64,000 nucleotides of DNA, taken from Rhodobacteraceae bacterium Alg238-R152 (lineage in GTDB: Bacteria; Pseudomonadota; Alphaproteobacteria; Rhodobacterales; Rhodobacteraceae). The notes under the pieces were generated by a model that worked only from the letters and a program-made list of their open reading frames with translations, was not told the origin of the DNA and did not search any database. Location: positions 372,001 through 436,000 of the forward strand of contig UNRJ01000001.1 in NCBI GenBank assembly GCA_900537125.1. The letters are read 5' to 3'. The position numbers and the translations under genes are program-made. Below, in pieces: positions 27,801-36,493 of the stretch; the stretch's first letter is position 1, and each line of letters starts with the position of its first letter.

Positions 27801-28315
27801 TGAAGCGGGCTGTGGCGTTGGGGTATCATAAGCTGCTGGCCTATAAGGATGAATACGAGGTTGCGCGCCTGCATCTGGAGACACGGGCCAAGGCCGAAGA
27901 GGTGTTTGAGGGCAACTTTGACATGAAAGTACATTTGTCGCCGCCTCTGTTGGCAAAAGAGGGGACAAATGGCCGCCCATTGAAGACCGAATACGGGGCA
28001 AACATGATGCGGATGTTCCCAATTTTGGCAAAACTGAAGGGGCTGCGCGGAACACCGCTTGATCCGTTTGGTCGCCATCCAGAACGCAAAATGGAGCGGG
28101 CGCTAATTGCGCAATATGAGGCTGATATGACGCGGCTGATTGCGGATCACGGAGCGGAGGCGTCGGATGCGGCTGTAGCTTTGGCAGAATTACCCTTGCA
28201 GATCAAAGGTTTTGGGCCTGTGAAGGTAGCAAGCGAAGCCAAAGCCGCGAAGCGACGGGAAGAGTTGTTGACGGCATTGCGCAGCGGGGATGCGACGCAG
28301 GCGGCGGCTGAATAA
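24899..28315 (+). CDS. indolepyruvate:ferredoxin oxidoreductase family protein (fused IorA-IorB)
   Basis: Very large thiamine diphosphate iron-sulfur enzyme (1138 residues) that oxidatively decarboxylates aromatic or branched 2-oxoacids to acyl-CoA. In order: a pyrimidine-binding domain (about 25-230, GYVTGYRGSPLG and MGDDHTGESS), a thiamine-binding domain (about 430-620, ACSGCPHNTS-like CSGCPHNTSTKVPEG, then NDAVAMTGGQANDGG), a 4Fe-4S cysteine cluster (CEGCGDCGVQSNC, about 640), a gamma domain (GVGGTGVVTIGAIL, about 720) and a long C-terminal domain of the DUF6537 type. All parts are in one chain, as usual in alphaproteobacteria. Monocistronic, bounded by terminators. The natural substrate cannot be told from sequence. 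Confidence 0.93.
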   Translation: MSIQKVSLNDRLDLTKDSVMLNGTQALVRLMLMQKARDTQAGLNTAGYVTGYRGSPLGAVDSQMMRAEKELTDHDVLFQTGLNEDLAATQLWGSQQAELRGEGKFDGVFGLWYGKGPGVDRTGDVMRHANMAGTSPNGGVLMAMGDDHTGESSTVLHQSEWALVDAYMPVVSPAGVQEVMDYGLYGLALSRFAGVWVGLKTMKDTIEATAVVNGDPHRLDFVVPEFEMPEGGLNIRLHDTPHAQEARMIDHKRFAAEAFSRANKMDKRVWGKPGAKIGFVAAGKNWLDLIHAMDLLGINESEAERLGITTYKVGQTFPLDMTSFSEWAEGLDLVVVVEEKRKLIEVQIKEAIFDDRRGRRVYGWYKGGYGSLGRQELFPTRGALDPIMIAEKLGDILVEEGRGTDAVKAGMNTLKEAQRADNAEDIAVRTPWFCSGCPHNTSTKVPEGSRAYAGIGCHYMVQWMDRETTGFTHMGGEGANWIGEAPFSKTKHVFQNLGDGTYNHSGVQAIRAALAAETNITYKILFNDAVAMTGGQANDGGLSPQKIADEMRAMGVQNVAVVYDEKEDVDQSVFPSGITFHERADLEVVEKKYREISGVSCIVYVQTCASEKRRRRKRGQFPDPDRRVFINTDICEGCGDCGVQSNCISIEPAETELGRKRKINQSSCNKDFSCLNGFCPSFVTVEGAKIRKGATAALELPQMAMPEIKPIEGTHNVVITGVGGTGVVTIGAILSQAAQIDGKAAGMMEMAGLAQKGGAVHIHCRVAETPEAISAVRVATGECDALIGGDLVVSAGAKTLGLTSEGRTGAVVNSHEIITGSFTQDTEFKLPTGRLEIALQARLREKLALFDASELARVVMGDAIFSNMMVFGAAWQKGLVPINHEAIVSAIELNGAAVEKNLRAFEIGRWAVLYPQEAAGMLGPKVLQLPKSLEEKITFRAEHLVKYQGKGLANRYLKLVDSIEDTRLKRAVALGYHKLLAYKDEYEVARLHLETRAKAEEVFEGNFDMKVHLSPPLLAKEGTNGRPLKTEYGANMMRMFPILAKLKGLRGTPLDPFGRHPERKMERALIAQYEADMTRLIADHGAEASDAAVALAELPLQIKGFGPVKVASEAKAAKRREELLTALRSGDATQAAAE

Positions 28316-28336
28316 TCGCCTCAATTCTTAAATGTG

Positions 28337-28379
28337 AAAACAAGAAACCTGTCTGTTTTGGGCAGGTTTTCTTGTTTTT
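28337..28379 (+). terminator. rho-independent terminator after the oxidoreductase gene
   Basis: Long imperfect stem AAAACAAGAAACCTGTC / GGCAGGTTTTCTTGTTTTT, with a T-rich end. About 20 nt after the stop codon. Confidence 0.8.
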
Positions 28380-28470
28380 GGATGTGGCCTCCTGACGCTA
28401 CGGAAGGGGGTTAAAATTCCTTCGCAAATCTGTCATAGAGCGGCTGTGTTACTATGACTCGAGAGCTTCT

Positions 28471-29373
28471 ATGACCTACGCGATCCACAATGCACGTGAC
28501 ATCAGCTATGCTTATGCGGCGGAGACACGTAGCGGCAAAGCTATGATCCGGATGTTGGAAAACTCTACTGGCCGGCTGCGATTGATCAAACGGGCTGCGG
28601 GTTATGAAGACGAAGTTGCGGCAGGTCGGGATTTTTGGGAAGTGATGCGTGAGCGTTATGGTCTAACGCTTGATGTGATCGGCGGATCGCTTGATAACAT
28701 CCCCAAAACCGGGCCGGTGGTCATGATTGCCAACCATCCATATGGCATTCTGGATGGATTGATGATGGGGTACATGCTGAGCAAGACACGCGGTGATTTC
28801 CGCATGATGGCGCATCAGGTGTTCCGCAAGGCCGAAGATCTCGAGCGCATTATCCTGCCAGTGAGCTTTGACGAAGACCGCGCTGCAGTGAAGTTGAATT
28901 TGCAGACCCGCAAAGTGTCGCTGGATTATCTGAAGCAGGGTGGAGCGATTGGGATATTCCCGGGCGGTACGGTGTCGACGGCGGACAAACCGTTTGGTCG
29001 CCCGTTTGATCCATACTGGCGTGGGTTTACCGCGCGTATGATTGCCAAATCTGAGGCGTCCGTGGTGCCGGTGTTTTATGACGGCCATACCAGCCGTTTG
29101 TTCCAGGTGGCCAGCCATTTGCATTACACGCTGCGCATGGGATTCCTGATCCGCGAGTTTAAGAAACGGGTCGATACGCCTGTGCGTGTGGTGATTGGCG
29201 AGCCGGTGGAGCCGGCTGAGATCAAGAGCCGCGCCAGTGACACGTGGGAGCTCATGGACTTCCTGCGGGAACGCACCTACTCTTTGTCCCCAAAGCCGAT
29301 CACCAAAATGGGATATGGCTTTGAGTTTGAAGAAAAACATAAGCTTGACGGTCAGAAGGCCGAAAACAGGTAG
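28471..29373 (+). CDS. lysophospholipid acyltransferase family protein
   Basis: A 300-residue acyltransferase of the PlsC-like superfamily, in the branch often annotated as hemolysin-like or OlsB/OlsA-like. The motif block reads [19 protein letters not shown], i.e. histidine and aspartate separated by five residues as in the NHPxGxLDG subgroup. [21 protein letters not shown] is the substrate-binding block. No clear transmembrane helix. Substrate uncertain; ornithine lipid or phospholipid synthesis are possibilities. murI follows 13 nt later on the same strand, so the two are probably cotranscribed. Confidence 0.85.
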   Translation: MTYAIHNARDISYAYAAETRSGKAMIRMLENSTGRLRLIKRAAGYEDEVAAGRDFWEVMRERYGLTLDVIGGSLDNIPKTGPVVMIANHPYGILDGLMMGYMLSKTRGDFRMMAHQVFRKAEDLERIILPVSFDEDRAAVKLNLQTRKVSLDYLKQGGAIGIFPGGTVSTADKPFGRPFDPYWRGFTARMIAKSEASVVPVFYDGHTSRLFQVASHLHYTLRMGFLIREFKKRVDTPVRVVIGEPVEPAEIKSRASDTWELMDFLRERTYSLSPKPITKMGYGFEFEEKHKLDGQKAENR

Positions 29374-29386
29374 ATCGAGGTGTGTC

Positions 29387-30199
29387 GTGGCAGTTGGACT
29401 CTTTGACAGTGGTTTGGGTGGGCTGACGGTTTATGATGCGGTGAGCGAGCGCTTGCCGGATGTGCCGTTGGTGTATTTTGGCGACAACGCCCATGCACCC
29501 TATGGGGTGCGCGACGCTGATGACGTTTATAATCTCACCACGGCTGCGGTAGAGCGGATGTGGGAGGCTGGGTGCGACCTGATCATCTTGGCTTGTAACA
29601 CAGCCAGTGCGGCGGCGTTGCGGCGGATGCAGGAAAGCTGGATCCCGAAGGACAAGCGCGTGTTGGGCGTGTTTGTGCCGCTCATTGAGGCGATGACCGA
29701 GCGCAGCTGGGGTGACAACAGCCCACCTCGGGAAGTTGAAGTCAAACATGTGGCGCTGTTTGCGACGCCGGCCACGGTGGCCAGCCGTGCATTTCAGCGT
29801 GAATTGGCATTCCGTGCGATTGGTGTGGATGTGGAGGCGCAGGCCTGTGGTGGCGTGGTTGATGCCATTGAAGATGGCGACATGATCCTGGCTGAGGCTC
29901 TGGTGCGCTCGCATGTGGACGCGTTGAAACGCAAGATGCCAGAGCCGCAGGCCGCGATATTGGGCTGCACACATTACCCCATTATGCATGACACGTTTCA
30001 AGCGGCTTTGGGCGCAGACGTAAATGTGTATAGTCAAGCCAATCTGGTTGCAGATTCGTTGGCAGACTATTTGGAGCGGCACCCAAAAATGATTGGGCTT
30101 GGTACAGACAATTTGTTCCTGACCACGGGTGATCCTCGCAAAGTGAGTGATCGCGCGACTCAGTTTTTGCGACGACAAATCTCCTTTCAGGCCGCCTAA
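29387..30199 (+). CDS. murI: glutamate racemase
   Basis: Makes D-glutamate for peptidoglycan. The 270-residue protein starts with the signature [17 protein letters not shown]. The two catalytic cysteines are in LACNTAS (residue 70) and LGCTHYP. The frame is open 64 codons upstream into the acyltransferase gene, but GTG 29387, with GAGG at good distance, matches the family start. Likely cotranscribed with the preceding acyltransferase. Confidence 0.95.
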   Translation: MAVGLFDSGLGGLTVYDAVSERLPDVPLVYFGDNAHAPYGVRDADDVYNLTTAAVERMWEAGCDLIILACNTASAAALRRMQESWIPKDKRVLGVFVPLIEAMTERSWGDNSPPREVEVKHVALFATPATVASRAFQRELAFRAIGVDVEAQACGGVVDAIEDGDMILAEALVRSHVDALKRKMPEPQAAILGCTHYPIMHDTFQAALGADVNVYSQANLVADSLADYLERHPKMIGLGTDNLFLTTGDPRKVSDRATQFLRRQISFQAA

Positions 30200-30315
30200 G
30201 TGCGGCGTGGGGGCGCAGGCTCTCGCAATTCTCATCACAATTCACTATCTACCCCGCAAGTGACGGGGATGGACGCGCGAAGGCTGCGTCCAAAAGAAGG
30301 GAAGAGGTCGACAAC

Positions 30316-31344
30316 ATGACCCATAAAATCGCAATTCTTGGCGCCAGCGGCTACACCGGAGCAGAGCTTGTGCGTTTGATCGCCACCCATCCCAGCATGG
30401 ACATCGTTGCCCTGTCTGCGGATCGTAAGGCGGGTTTGGAAATGTCGGCTGTGTTCCCGCATCTGCGTCACCTGACTTTGCCAACCCTGTGCAAGATTGA
30501 TGAGATTGATTTTGCCAGTGTGGATCTGTGTTTCTGCGCCTTGCCACACGCCACGTCTCAGCGTGTTATCAAGGCATTGCCGTCTGATGTTAAGGTTGTG
30601 GATCTGAGTGCGGATTTCCGGCTGCGCGATCCTGAGGAATACGCCAAGTGGTATGGCGGGCAGCATGACGCGCTCGAGATACAGAAAGAGGCTGTGTACG
30701 GCCTGACTGAGTTTTATCGGGAAGACATCAAGACCGCACGGGTTGTGGCCGGAACCGGCTGCAATGCGGCAACCGGACTTTTTGCGCTCAAACCGCTGAT
30801 TGAAGCGGATGTGATTGACCTTGATCAAATCATTCTGGATCTGAAATGTGCAGTGTCCGGCGCAGGGCGGTCCTTGAAAGAGAACCTCCTGCACGCGGAG
30901 CTGAGTGAAGGCAACCACGCCTATGCAATTGGCGGCACACACCGGCATTTGGGAGAGTTCGATCAGGAATTCTCCAAAGTGGCGGGGCGCGAGGTGAAAG
31001 TACAATTCACCCCGCATCTGGTGCCAGCCAACCGGGGGATTTTGGCAACCGTGTATGTGCAGGGTAACGCAGAGGTGATCCATGCCACGTTGGCAAAAGC
31101 CTATGCTGAGGAACCTTTCATCGAGGTGTTGCCTTTTGGCGAAGCGCCGAGCACGCGGCATGTGCGTGGCTCCAACTTCTGCCATATCGGTGTGACCGGC
31201 GATCGGATCGACGGGCGGGCCATTGTAATTGCGGCGTTGGACAACCTGACCAAAGGTTCTAGCGGCCAGGCGTTGCAGAACGCCAACCTGATGTTGGGAG
31301 AAGAAGAGACTGCTGGCCTGATGCTGGCGCCTTGTTTCCCGTAA
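30316..31344 (+). CDS. argC: N-acetyl-gamma-glutamyl-phosphate reductase
   Basis: Third step of arginine synthesis: NADPH reduces N-acetylglutamyl phosphate to the semialdehyde. The 342-residue protein has an N-terminal Rossmann motif [13 protein letters not shown], the catalytic cysteine in [13 protein letters not shown], and the [16 protein letters not shown] block. An RBS-like GAAGAGG precedes the ATG. ccmE follows 27 nt after the stop. Confidence 0.97.
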   Translation: MTHKIAILGASGYTGAELVRLIATHPSMDIVALSADRKAGLEMSAVFPHLRHLTLPTLCKIDEIDFASVDLCFCALPHATSQRVIKALPSDVKVVDLSADFRLRDPEEYAKWYGGQHDALEIQKEAVYGLTEFYREDIKTARVVAGTGCNAATGLFALKPLIEADVIDLDQIILDLKCAVSGAGRSLKENLLHAELSEGNHAYAIGGTHRHLGEFDQEFSKVAGREVKVQFTPHLVPANRGILATVYVQGNAEVIHATLAKAYAEEPFIEVLPFGEAPSTRHVRGSNFCHIGVTGDRIDGRAIVIAALDNLTKGSSGQALQNANLMLGEEETAGLMLAPCFP

Positions 31345-31371
31345 GTTGCGCGCAAGCGCTGGAGAGGAAAA

Positions 31372-31821
31372 ATGAAGAGCCTCAAGAAGCAACGCCGGGT
31401 TCAGGTGATCATCCTGACCTTCGTAGCCCTGATCATTTCCACCGGCCTGATTGGTTGGGCCATGCAAGACGGGATCAACTATTTTCGCTCCCCAACACAG
31501 GTCGCTGAAGAGCCGCCAGCAGCCTCTGAAACTTTCCGCATTGGCGGCTTGGTTGAAGAGGGCACCTTGGTGCGCGGAGATGGTGAGACCGTTCGGTTTT
31601 CTGTGACCGACGGCGGGGCCTCCATTCCGGTGACATTTACTGGCGTGTTGCCGGACCTGTTCAAAGAAAACGAGGGTATGATTGGCACCGGGAAGTATAT
31701 TGAAGGTGTGTTTGTCGCGTCCGAAATCCTCGCGAAACACGACGAGACCTATATGCCCAAAGAGGTGGTGGACGCGTTGAAAGAGCAGGGCGTCTACGTG
31801 GAGCCTGAGCCCGAAAGTTAA
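31372..31821 (+). CDS. ccmE: cytochrome c maturation protein CcmE
   Basis: Periplasmic haem chaperone of cytochrome c maturation system I. The 149-residue protein has one N-terminal membrane anchor (VQVIILTFVALIISTGLIGW), a beta-barrel domain with FRIGGLVEEGTLVRG, and the covalent haem site LAKHDETYMP, with His at 123 and Tyr at 127. A strong terminator after the gene separates it from ccmF and ccmH, and the lysis genes lie between. Confidence 0.96.
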   Translation: MKSLKKQRRVQVIILTFVALIISTGLIGWAMQDGINYFRSPTQVAEEPPAASETFRIGGLVEEGTLVRGDGETVRFSVTDGGASIPVTFTGVLPDLFKENEGMIGTGKYIEGVFVASEILAKHDETYMPKEVVDALKEQGVYVEPEPES

Positions 31822-31845
31822 GGTTCTTCTGAAGGTGGAAAATTG

Positions 31846-31876
31846 ACCCCGTAGGCCGAGAGGCCTGCGGGGTTTT
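31846..31876 (+). terminator. rho-independent terminator after ccmE
   Basis: Stem ACCCCGTAGGCC/GGCCTGCGGGGT (one GU pair) around GAGA, followed by TTTTCTTT. It ends the argC-ccmE transcript ahead of the endolysin gene. Confidence 0.85.
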
Positions 31877-31965
31877 CTTTGGCGGCAACGGGCAGCGGGC
31901 GCTGGGGTGGCGGCGGTTTAACAGAGGGGCGGCAGCCTGTGTGTGGAGGCACACAGGAGGTTGAA

Positions 31966-32577
31966 ATGTTGGATGTACGGCAAGTTGCCAAAGAGATTGT
32001 GGCGCGTGAAGGTGGGTTTGTGAATGACCCGGATGATCCTGGTGGGGCGACCAATTTGGGGGTTACTTTGGCCACGGCGCGTCGATTGGGGTTGGACAAG
32101 GATCGCGATGGCGATGTGGATGTGGCCGATGTGAAAAAGCTGACGCCTGAGGATGCGGAGGCAGTGTATTTGCGCCACTACTATGAGGGGCCAAAAGTGG
32201 ATCGGCTGCCCGAGGTTTTGCAGGCCTCGGTATTTGACATGTATGTCAACGCGGGCAGCAATGCGGTGAAGATATTGCAGCGCTTGCTGGGCCAGATGGG
32301 GCAACAGGTCACCGTCGATGGCAAGATTGGGCCGCAGACCATTGCCGCGAGCAAAGTGGCCGCACATGCGGCCCCGCATCATTTGGCGGATGCTTATGGG
32401 GTGGCGCGACGGAACTACTATTTTCGCCTGGCAGACCTGCGGCCCAAATCTCGAAAATATGCGCGGTCCCGTGCTGGCAAGAAAGGTGGTTGGATCAAGC
32501 GGGCCGAGGAATTTATTTCGCCACGCTACCACATGACACAGCCCGAATTTGACAAGCGGGTGGCGGCATGGGGGTGA
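31966..32577 (+). CDS. phage-type endolysin, GH108 muramidase with C-terminal peptidoglycan-binding domain
   Basis: A 203-residue muramidase predicted to cleave the glycan backbone of peptidoglycan. The N-terminal GH108 signature reads EGGFVNDPDDPGGATNLGVT, where Glu at residue 15 is the expected catalytic acid. A DKDRDGDVDVAD segment (about 44-55) looks like a calcium-binding loop. The C-terminal part (about 95-200, DGKIGPQTIAA) is the PG_binding_3 domain. No signal peptide, so export depends on the holin that follows and overlaps it by 10 nt. ATG 31966 has a clean AGGAGG. Homologous in type to the R. capsulatus GTA-release endolysin. Confidence 0.92.
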   Translation: MLDVRQVAKEIVAREGGFVNDPDDPGGATNLGVTLATARRLGLDKDRDGDVDVADVKKLTPEDAEAVYLRHYYEGPKVDRLPEVLQASVFDMYVNAGSNAVKILQRLLGQMGQQVTVDGKIGPQTIAASKVAAHAAPHHLADAYGVARRNYYFRLADLRPKSRKYARSRAGKKGGWIKRAEEFISPRYHMTQPEFDKRVAAWG

Positions 32578-33131
32578 TTGAGAAGGTACTCTCCTTTGTG
32601 TTTGGTGGCGGGCGCAATGTGCTCAAGGAGACAGTGGAGGTGTTTCGCGAAAACGCAGACGCCGGGGCGCAGCGGGCGCAGGATGTACAAATCGCAGCGA
32701 TGCAGGGCCATGCGGCAGAGTTTCGTGCCCAGGATCGCGGGCGGTTTGATCGGGTGATGGATGCGGTGAATCGCCTGCCACGTCCCGCAATGGCATTGGG
32801 GTGTCTGGCGCTGTTTGTAAGTGCCATGGTGGATCCGGTTTGGTTGGCGGCGCGCATGAGTGGCATCGCTTTGGTGCCGGAGCCGTTGTGGTGGCTACTC
32901 GGTGTGGTTGTGAGCTTCCATTTTGGTGCGCGCCATCAGGCAAAAGGACAGGAATTTCAGCGCACTATGGGACTCAACCTCAAGCGTGTTCCAGAGGTCA
33001 TCGAGGTCATTGAGGATTTAAACAGGCTCAAGGAAGATACCCGAAAGAACGCCAATTCGCTAATGGAAGACAAGGACAATCAAGCGCTTGTTGAGTGGCG
33101 CAAACAGTCCAGTGGGGGCGCGACAAAGTGA
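32568..33131 (+). CDS. holin of the 3TM phage-holin family
   Basis: A 187-residue protein with an amphipathic N-terminal half, at least two clear membrane helices at about 73-95 and 104-120 (PLWWLLGVVVSFHFGA), and a charged C-terminal tail. The architecture and position match holins of the 3TM family (Pfam Holin_3TM), which form membrane pores that let the endolysin reach the wall. It overlaps the endolysin gene by 10 nt. ccmF starts 58 nt after the stop. Confidence 0.85.
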   Translation: MGVIEKVLSFVFGGGRNVLKETVEVFRENADAGAQRAQDVQIAAMQGHAAEFRAQDRGRFDRVMDAVNRLPRPAMALGCLALFVSAMVDPVWLAARMSGIALVPEPLWWLLGVVVSFHFGARHQAKGQEFQRTMGLNLKRVPEVIEVIEDLNRLKEDTRKNANSLMEDKDNQALVEWRKQSSGGATK

Positions 33132-33189
33132 TCAATTTGCGGGGTCGATTTGCATTGGCCCCGCCCCATCGGCGGCGTATACAGAGGGC

Positions 33190-35163
33190 ATGATAGTAGA
33201 ACTTGGCCACTTTGCCCTGATCCTCGCCGCCGTCACCGCTGTTGTGCAGGCAATTGTTCCACTTGTTGGCGCGCAGATGCGTTGGCCCGGCTGGATGGCC
33301 GTCGCCGAACCGGCTGCAGGGCTGCAATTTCTGTTCACGTCGTTCAGTTTTGCGGCGCTGACCTACGCCTTTGTGACCTCGGATTTCTCCGTGTCATTGG
33401 TGACTGGCAACTCTCACACATTGAAACCAATGCTGTATAAGATCAGCGGCGTCTGGGGGAACCACGAAGGCTCTATGCTGTTGTGGGTGCTTATCCTGAC
33501 GTTGTTTGGCGCTTGTCTGGCTTGGTTTGGCGACAATTTGCCCCCCGGTATCCGGTCGCGGGCGTTGGCGGTGCAAGGCGCCGTCGCGGTGGCTTTCTTT
33601 GCCTTCATTCTGTTCACATCTAACCCATTTGAGCGCATGGATGCAGTGCCGTTTGATGGCCGTGACTTGAACCCGCTGTTGCAGGATGTTGGTCTCGCAC
33701 TGCATCCGCCGTTTTTGTACCTTGGCTATGTGGGGCTTTCGATGGCCTTCTCTTTTGCCGTTGCGGCACTGATTGAAGGGCGTGTTGATGCAGCTTGGGG
33801 CCGTTGGGTGCGTCCTTGGACATTGGCAGCCTGGGTGTTTCTGACCATCGGCATCGCGCTGGGTTCATGGTGGGCCTATTACGAGCTTGGTTGGGGCGGA
33901 TTCTGGTTCTGGGATCCGGTGGAAAACGCGTCATTTATGCCATGGCTTCTGGCGGCTGCGCTGGTGCATTCTGCGGTTGTTGTGGAAAAACGTGAAAGCC
34001 TTAAAAGTTGGACCATCCTATTGGCAATTATGGCGTTTAGCTTCTCGTTGATCGGGACGTTTATTGTGCGCTCTGGTGTGATCACCTCGGTGCATGCGTT
34101 TGCCAACGATCCTGAGCGCGGCGTGTTTATCTTAGGCATTCTGGTGGTGTTCACTGGTGGCGGTTTGACGTTGTTTGCAGCCCGTGCCAGCGCGCTGGAG
34201 GCCAAAGGGGTCTTTGGTGTGGTCAGTCGTGAGAGCGCGCTTGTGCTCAACAATATCCTGTTGGCAGTTGCCTGTTTTGTGGTGTTCATCGGCACAATTT
34301 GGCCGTTGGTGAGTGAGATGTTCTTTGAACGCAAACTCAGTGTGGGTGCGCCGTTCTTCAACATGGCTTTCACGCCGTTTATGGTGATCTTGGGCCTTGT
34401 GCTTCCCATTGGGGCCATGTTGCCGTGGAAGCGGGCAAAGCTTAGCAAAGTGGTCAAACCACTTGTGCCAGCCTTTGTACTCGCATTGGCGCTTGGCGGC
34501 CTGGCCTGGGCCATTCAGGGTGGTCGGTCACTTTTGGGGCCGGTTGGACTATTCCTTGGAGCTTGGTTGCTGATGGGGGCGGTTGTCGACCTAATGTCGC
34601 GCACCGGTCGTGGCGCGTTTGGGGATCGTATAAAGCGATTGTCACGTTTGCCTCGTGCCGATTGGGGCAAGGCGGTGGCGCACGCCGGATTTGGTGTCAC
34701 GATCTTTGGCATTGCGGGCCTGATGGCCTGGGAGCAAGAGGACATTCGCGTGGCGCAGCTTGGCCAGCCGTATATGGTTGGGGCGTATGAAATCACGCTG
34801 GAAGGTGTGCGTGAAACCGAAGGGCCAAACTATTTGACCACCATGGCAGACATCCGTGTGCGCAAGGATGGCAAAGACGTGACCATGCTGCATCCCGAGA
34901 AACGGGTGTATCCGGTGGCGGCGATGCCTACCACGGAAGCGGCGATTGATTACCGCTTCTTGCGCGATGTGTATCTGGCGCTTGGCGACGAACAGCCGGG
35001 CGGCGCCTATACGGTGCGGACCTACATTAAACCGCTGACCAACTGGATTTGGTTTGGATGTTTTCTGATGTCTCTTGGCGGAATGTTGAGCCTGACAGAT
35101 CGCCGCTATCGGATTGCGGCGGGCGCACGCAAGGCACCAAATGCTGGAGTTCCCGCGGAGTGA
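33190..35163 (+). CDS. ccmF: cytochrome c haem lyase subunit CcmF
   Basis: Polytopic haem lyase of cytochrome c maturation system I that attaches haem to apocytochrome c. The 657-residue protein has about 13-15 membrane helices. Conserved blocks are GNHEGSMLLWVLILTLFG, LQDVGLALHPPFLYLGYVG and the tryptophan-rich WWD block GWGGFWFWDPVENASFMPWL. The frame is open upstream, but ATG 33190 with GAGGG matches the family start. ccmH follows at 5 nt; the pair is cotranscribed. Confidence 0.96.
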   Translation: MIVELGHFALILAAVTAVVQAIVPLVGAQMRWPGWMAVAEPAAGLQFLFTSFSFAALTYAFVTSDFSVSLVTGNSHTLKPMLYKISGVWGNHEGSMLLWVLILTLFGACLAWFGDNLPPGIRSRALAVQGAVAVAFFAFILFTSNPFERMDAVPFDGRDLNPLLQDVGLALHPPFLYLGYVGLSMAFSFAVAALIEGRVDAAWGRWVRPWTLAAWVFLTIGIALGSWWAYYELGWGGFWFWDPVENASFMPWLLAAALVHSAVVVEKRESLKSWTILLAIMAFSFSLIGTFIVRSGVITSVHAFANDPERGVFILGILVVFTGGGLTLFAARASALEAKGVFGVVSRESALVLNNILLAVACFVVFIGTIWPLVSEMFFERKLSVGAPFFNMAFTPFMVILGLVLPIGAMLPWKRAKLSKVVKPLVPAFVLALALGGLAWAIQGGRSLLGPVGLFLGAWLLMGAVVDLMSRTGRGAFGDRIKRLSRLPRADWGKAVAHAGFGVTIFGIAGLMAWEQEDIRVAQLGQPYMVGAYEITLEGVRETEGPNYLTTMADIRVRKDGKDVTMLHPEKRVYPVAAMPTTEAAIDYRFLRDVYLALGDEQPGGAYTVRTYIKPLTNWIWFGCFLMSLGGMLSLTDRRYRIAAGARKAPNAGVPAE

Positions 35164-35168
35164 GCGAC

Positions 35169-35642
35169 ATGAAGACATCTCTAAAGACCTGGGGCGCGGC
35201 ATGCGTTGTCGCGCTGTTGCTGGCGGGACCAAGCGCGGCGGTGCAACCCGAAGAGATTTTGGATGATCCGGTTCTGGAAGAGCGGGCGCGGGAGATTTCC
35301 AAAGATCTTCGGTGTCTTGTCTGTCGCAATGAAAGCATCGATGACAGCAATGCGCAGTTGGCCAAAGATCTGCGGATTTTGGTGCGTGAGCGGCTGACCG
35401 ATGGGGACAGCAACGACGAGGTTGTCGACTTTGTGGTTGACCGTTACGGCGAGTATGTATTGCTGCGGCCGCGTATCAGCGGCACCAATATGGTGCTTTA
35501 CGGCGCAGGGCCGGTGATGCTGATCCTCGCGCTGATTGTTGGATTTGGCTATACACGGCGCCGCGCAACGGCGCGCACACCAACCGAACGCACATTGAGC
35601 GAAGAGGAAGAGGCGCGGCTTCAGGAAATCCTTAAGAAATGA
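35169..35642 (+). CDS. ccmH: cytochrome c maturation thioredoxin-like CcmH
   Basis: Membrane-anchored thiol oxidoreductase that keeps the apocytochrome CXXCH cysteines reduced for haem attachment. The 157-residue protein has a signal peptide (KTWGAACVVALLLAGPSAA) and the LRCLVCRNESIDDSN motif with active-site cysteines 49 and 52. A C-terminal membrane helix (VLYGAGPVMLILALIVGFGY) follows. Typical length for CcmH/CcmL; the CcmI part is not fused. Confidence 0.95.
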   Translation: MKTSLKTWGAACVVALLLAGPSAAVQPEEILDDPVLEERAREISKDLRCLVCRNESIDDSNAQLAKDLRILVRERLTDGDSNDEVVDFVVDRYGEYVLLRPRISGTNMVLYGAGPVMLILALIVGFGYTRRRATARTPTERTLSEEEEARLQEILKK

Positions 35643-35707
35643 CGTCGGGTCCCGCTTGGAGCACAAGCGCTGGGATGCGAAGAGGGGAAGACGCGGAGAG
35701 GGACCTT

Positions 35708-36484
35708 ATGGACTATCAAACAATTACGTATGACGTGACCGACGGTGTGGCCACGGTGACGCTGAACCTGCCCGAAACACTAAACGCTATGACCCAGCAG
35801 ATGCGCGCGGAAGTCACTGATGCGGTGATCGCAGCAGGTCAGGAGGCGCGGGTGGTCGTTTTGACTGGCGCAGGCAAGGCGTTCTGCTCTGGCCAAGACT
35901 TGGGGGACAGCTCTAACGCTGCGAGCCTCGATCTGGAGCGTACTTTGCGGGATGAATATATGCCGCTGATCCGTGCGGTGCGGGAATGCCCGATCCCAAC
36001 CATTAGCGCCGTGAATGGCGCAGCAGCTGGGGCAGGGGCCAACCTTGCGCTGGCAGCGGATGTGGTGATTGCCAAAGAGAGCGCTTACTTCCTGCAGGCG
36101 TTTTCGCGCATTGGCCTGATGCCAGATGCCGGCGGCACATATGAGCTGCCACGCGCCATGGGAGCGGCCAAAGCCATGGGCGCCGCGCTGTTTGCCGACA
36201 AGATCACTGCGCGTCAGGCTGACGACTGGGGCATGATCTGGGAAGCGGTGGCAGATGACGCTTATGAGGCCACAGTGAAGACGCGCGCGGCGCATCTCGC
36301 AAATGGTCCAACGCTGGCCTACAAAGAGATCAAACGTGCCATCCAGGAGAGCTACGGCAACGACTGGACCAAGCAGATGGAACAGGAAGCCAAGCGTCAA
36401 GGAAAGTTGGGCAAAACCCGCGATTTCCAAGAAGGCGTTGTGGCGTTTTTGGAAAAGCGCCCCGCGAAATACGAGGGGCGCTGA
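35708..36484 (+). CDS. enoyl-CoA hydratase/isomerase, PaaG-like
   Basis: Crotonase-superfamily enzyme of 258 residues. Oxyanion-hole segments are present: GAGKAFCSGQDLGD (about 55-68) and the NGAAAGAGANLALAADVVIA block (about 100-120). SRIGLMPDAGGTYELPRAMG carries the acidic residue used by the PaaG group (MPDAGGT). PaaG isomerises ring-1,2-epoxyphenylacetyl-CoA; whether this one does so is uncertain, since no other paa gene is nearby. The frame is open upstream, but ATG 35708 has GAGAGGGA. It follows ccmH by 65 nt and converges on the DUF2087 gene with a 9-nt gap. Confidence 0.85.
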   Translation: MDYQTITYDVTDGVATVTLNLPETLNAMTQQMRAEVTDAVIAAGQEARVVVLTGAGKAFCSGQDLGDSSNAASLDLERTLRDEYMPLIRAVRECPIPTISAVNGAAAGAGANLALAADVVIAKESAYFLQAFSRIGLMPDAGGTYELPRAMGAAKAMGAALFADKITARQADDWGMIWEAVADDAYEATVKTRAAHLANGPTLAYKEIKRAIQESYGNDWTKQMEQEAKRQGKLGKTRDFQEGVVAFLEKRPAKYEGR

Positions 36485-36493
36485 TCTAGGCGC

